Assembly (NCBI RefSeq): GCF_000319305.2
Contig: NZ_AMWJ02000002.1
Coordinates: 372,001 to 436,000, forward strand
DNA: 64,000 nucleotides
Direction: 5' to 3'
Origin: Pseudomonas bharatica CSV86
GTDB lineage: Bacteria; Pseudomonadota; Gammaproteobacteria; Pseudomonadales; Pseudomonadaceae
Part shown: positions 63,413 to 64,000 of the stretch, one piece after another
Position numbering within the stretch: the stretch's first letter is position 1
Layout: the number at the start of each line of letters is the position of its first letter
Translations under genes and position numbers: made by a program
Notes under the pieces: model-generated
What the model saw: the letters and a program-made list of their open reading frames with translations, nothing else
Told to the model about the DNA's origin: nothing
Database searches by the model: none

Positions 63413-63924
63413 CCGCTTTCAAGACCCTGACTCCCTCGACCCTGGACCGTGCCGCGTTCATCAAGGCGTTCGCCGACATCTACGAGCATTCGCCCTGGGT
63501 GGCGGAGAAAGCCTACGACCTCGGCCAGCTCCAGGAGCTGGACCAGATCGAGAACCTGCACCAGCGCATGAGCGACATCCTTCTCAGCGCCGATCACGCC
63601 GCCCAGCTGGCGCTGATCAACGCTCACCCGGACCTCGCCGGCAAGGCCGCGATCCAGGGCGAGCTGACCGAGTCGAGCACCAACGAGCAGGCCGGCGCCG
63701 GCATCCACCAGTGCACCGCCGAAGAGTTCGCCCGCTTCACCGAGCTCAACGACGCCTACAAGGCCAAATTCAAGTTCCCGTTCATCATGGCGGTGAAAGG
63801 CAGCAACCGGCACCAGATCCTCGCCTCCTTCGAGACCCGCATCCATAACGATGCCGATACCGAATTCAAGGAAGCCCTGGCGCAGATCAACCTGATCGCC
63901 CTGTTCCGCCTGCTGCAACTGTAA
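63409..63924 (+). CDS. uraD: OHCU decarboxylase UraD
   Basis: A 171-residue enzyme producing S-allantoin from OHCU. The catalytic His lies in NAHPDLAGKAA, and other conserved pieces are FADIYEHSPWVAEKA and FIMAVKGSNRHQILASFE. It is translationally coupled to puuE by a four-base overlap. Confidence 0.95.
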   Translation: MTAFKTLTPSTLDRAAFIKAFADIYEHSPWVAEKAYDLGQLQELDQIENLHQRMSDILLSADHAAQLALINAHPDLAGKAAIQGELTESSTNEQAGAGIHQCTAEEFARFTELNDAYKAKFKFPFIMAVKGSNRHQILASFETRIHNDADTEFKEALAQINLIALFRLLQL

Positions 63925-63978
63925 GAACTGCACCGCAGCGCCTGACGACATACAACACAGAATTCAGAGAATAAAAGC

Positions 63979-64000
63979 ATGCGTACTCTAGTGATCGAGC
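63979..64000 (+). CDS. allA: Start of next gene, probably ureidoglycolate lyase (cut by window)
   Basis: Only MRTLVIE is encoded before the window ends. This is the usual start of AllA in pseudomonads, and allA follows uraD in related strains. An AGAGA ribosome-like site precedes the ATG. Confidence 0.5.

Overview
The window is a GC-rich chromosomal segment of a fluorescent Pseudomonas, most likely of the P. putida/P. fluorescens group. The evidence is pyoverdine genes (pvdT, opmQ, pvdP, pvdS), two tandem cbb3 oxidase operons followed by ccoGHIS, hemN and anr, the apt-recR-ybaB-dnaX block, ligA-zipA-smc, and many copies of a short intergenic REP whose core is GCTGGCAAGCCAGCTCCCAC. No rRNA, tRNA or CRISPR was seen. 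One RNA gene is clear: ffs, the 4.5S SRP RNA.

Layout. 0-5 kb: pyoverdine export (pvdT, truncated at the window edge, and opmQ) and chromophore maturation (pvdP, with a PvdS-type promoter). 5.2-10.7 kb: a two-component system resembling copper-responsive DsbRS, divergent from dsbD-tlpA/dsbE-dsbG. 10.9-14.2 kb: pvdS behind a Fur box, a solute-binding protein, a DEDDh exonuclease, ppnP and an alpha/beta hydrolase. 14.3-29.8 kb: the microaerobic respiration block. It holds ccoNOQP-1, ccoNOQP-2, ccoG, ccoH, ccoI, ccoS, a TauE/SafE-like protein, hemN and anr, with ANR boxes before ccoN1, ccoG and hemN. 29.9-33.7 kb: apt, recR, ybaB, dnaX.

33.8-44.1 kb is an accessory segment between dnaX and ffs-ligA. 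It carries DUF2938/MerR and LysR/SDR gene pairs, a divergent DapF-like epimerase, a small Pseudomonas protein behind a strongly structured leader, and a degraded IS5-family element. It ends with an AT-rich Hachiman defence system (hamA, hamB) and an HsdR_N-like orphan nuclease gene next to ffs. Base and codon use in hamAB differ sharply from the surroundings, which indicates horizontal transfer.

44.1-64 kb: ffs, ligA, zipA, smc, then a purine catabolic cluster. Two GntR regulators flank xdhABC and guanine deaminase. A purine permease, uraH, puuE, uraD and the first bases of probable allA follow, so the cluster covers guanine to xanthine to urate to allantoin and onward. Two palindromes recur at its promoters: TGAC-N6-GTCA before xdhA (twice) and the permease, and TTGTATACAA-like sites before the permease, uraH and puuE.

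Two core genes, ccoI and guanine deaminase, each appear to lack one C in a C-run. Both frameshifts may be homopolymer errors in the sequence. All functional assignments rest on recognised sequence motifs and gene order; no database search was run.
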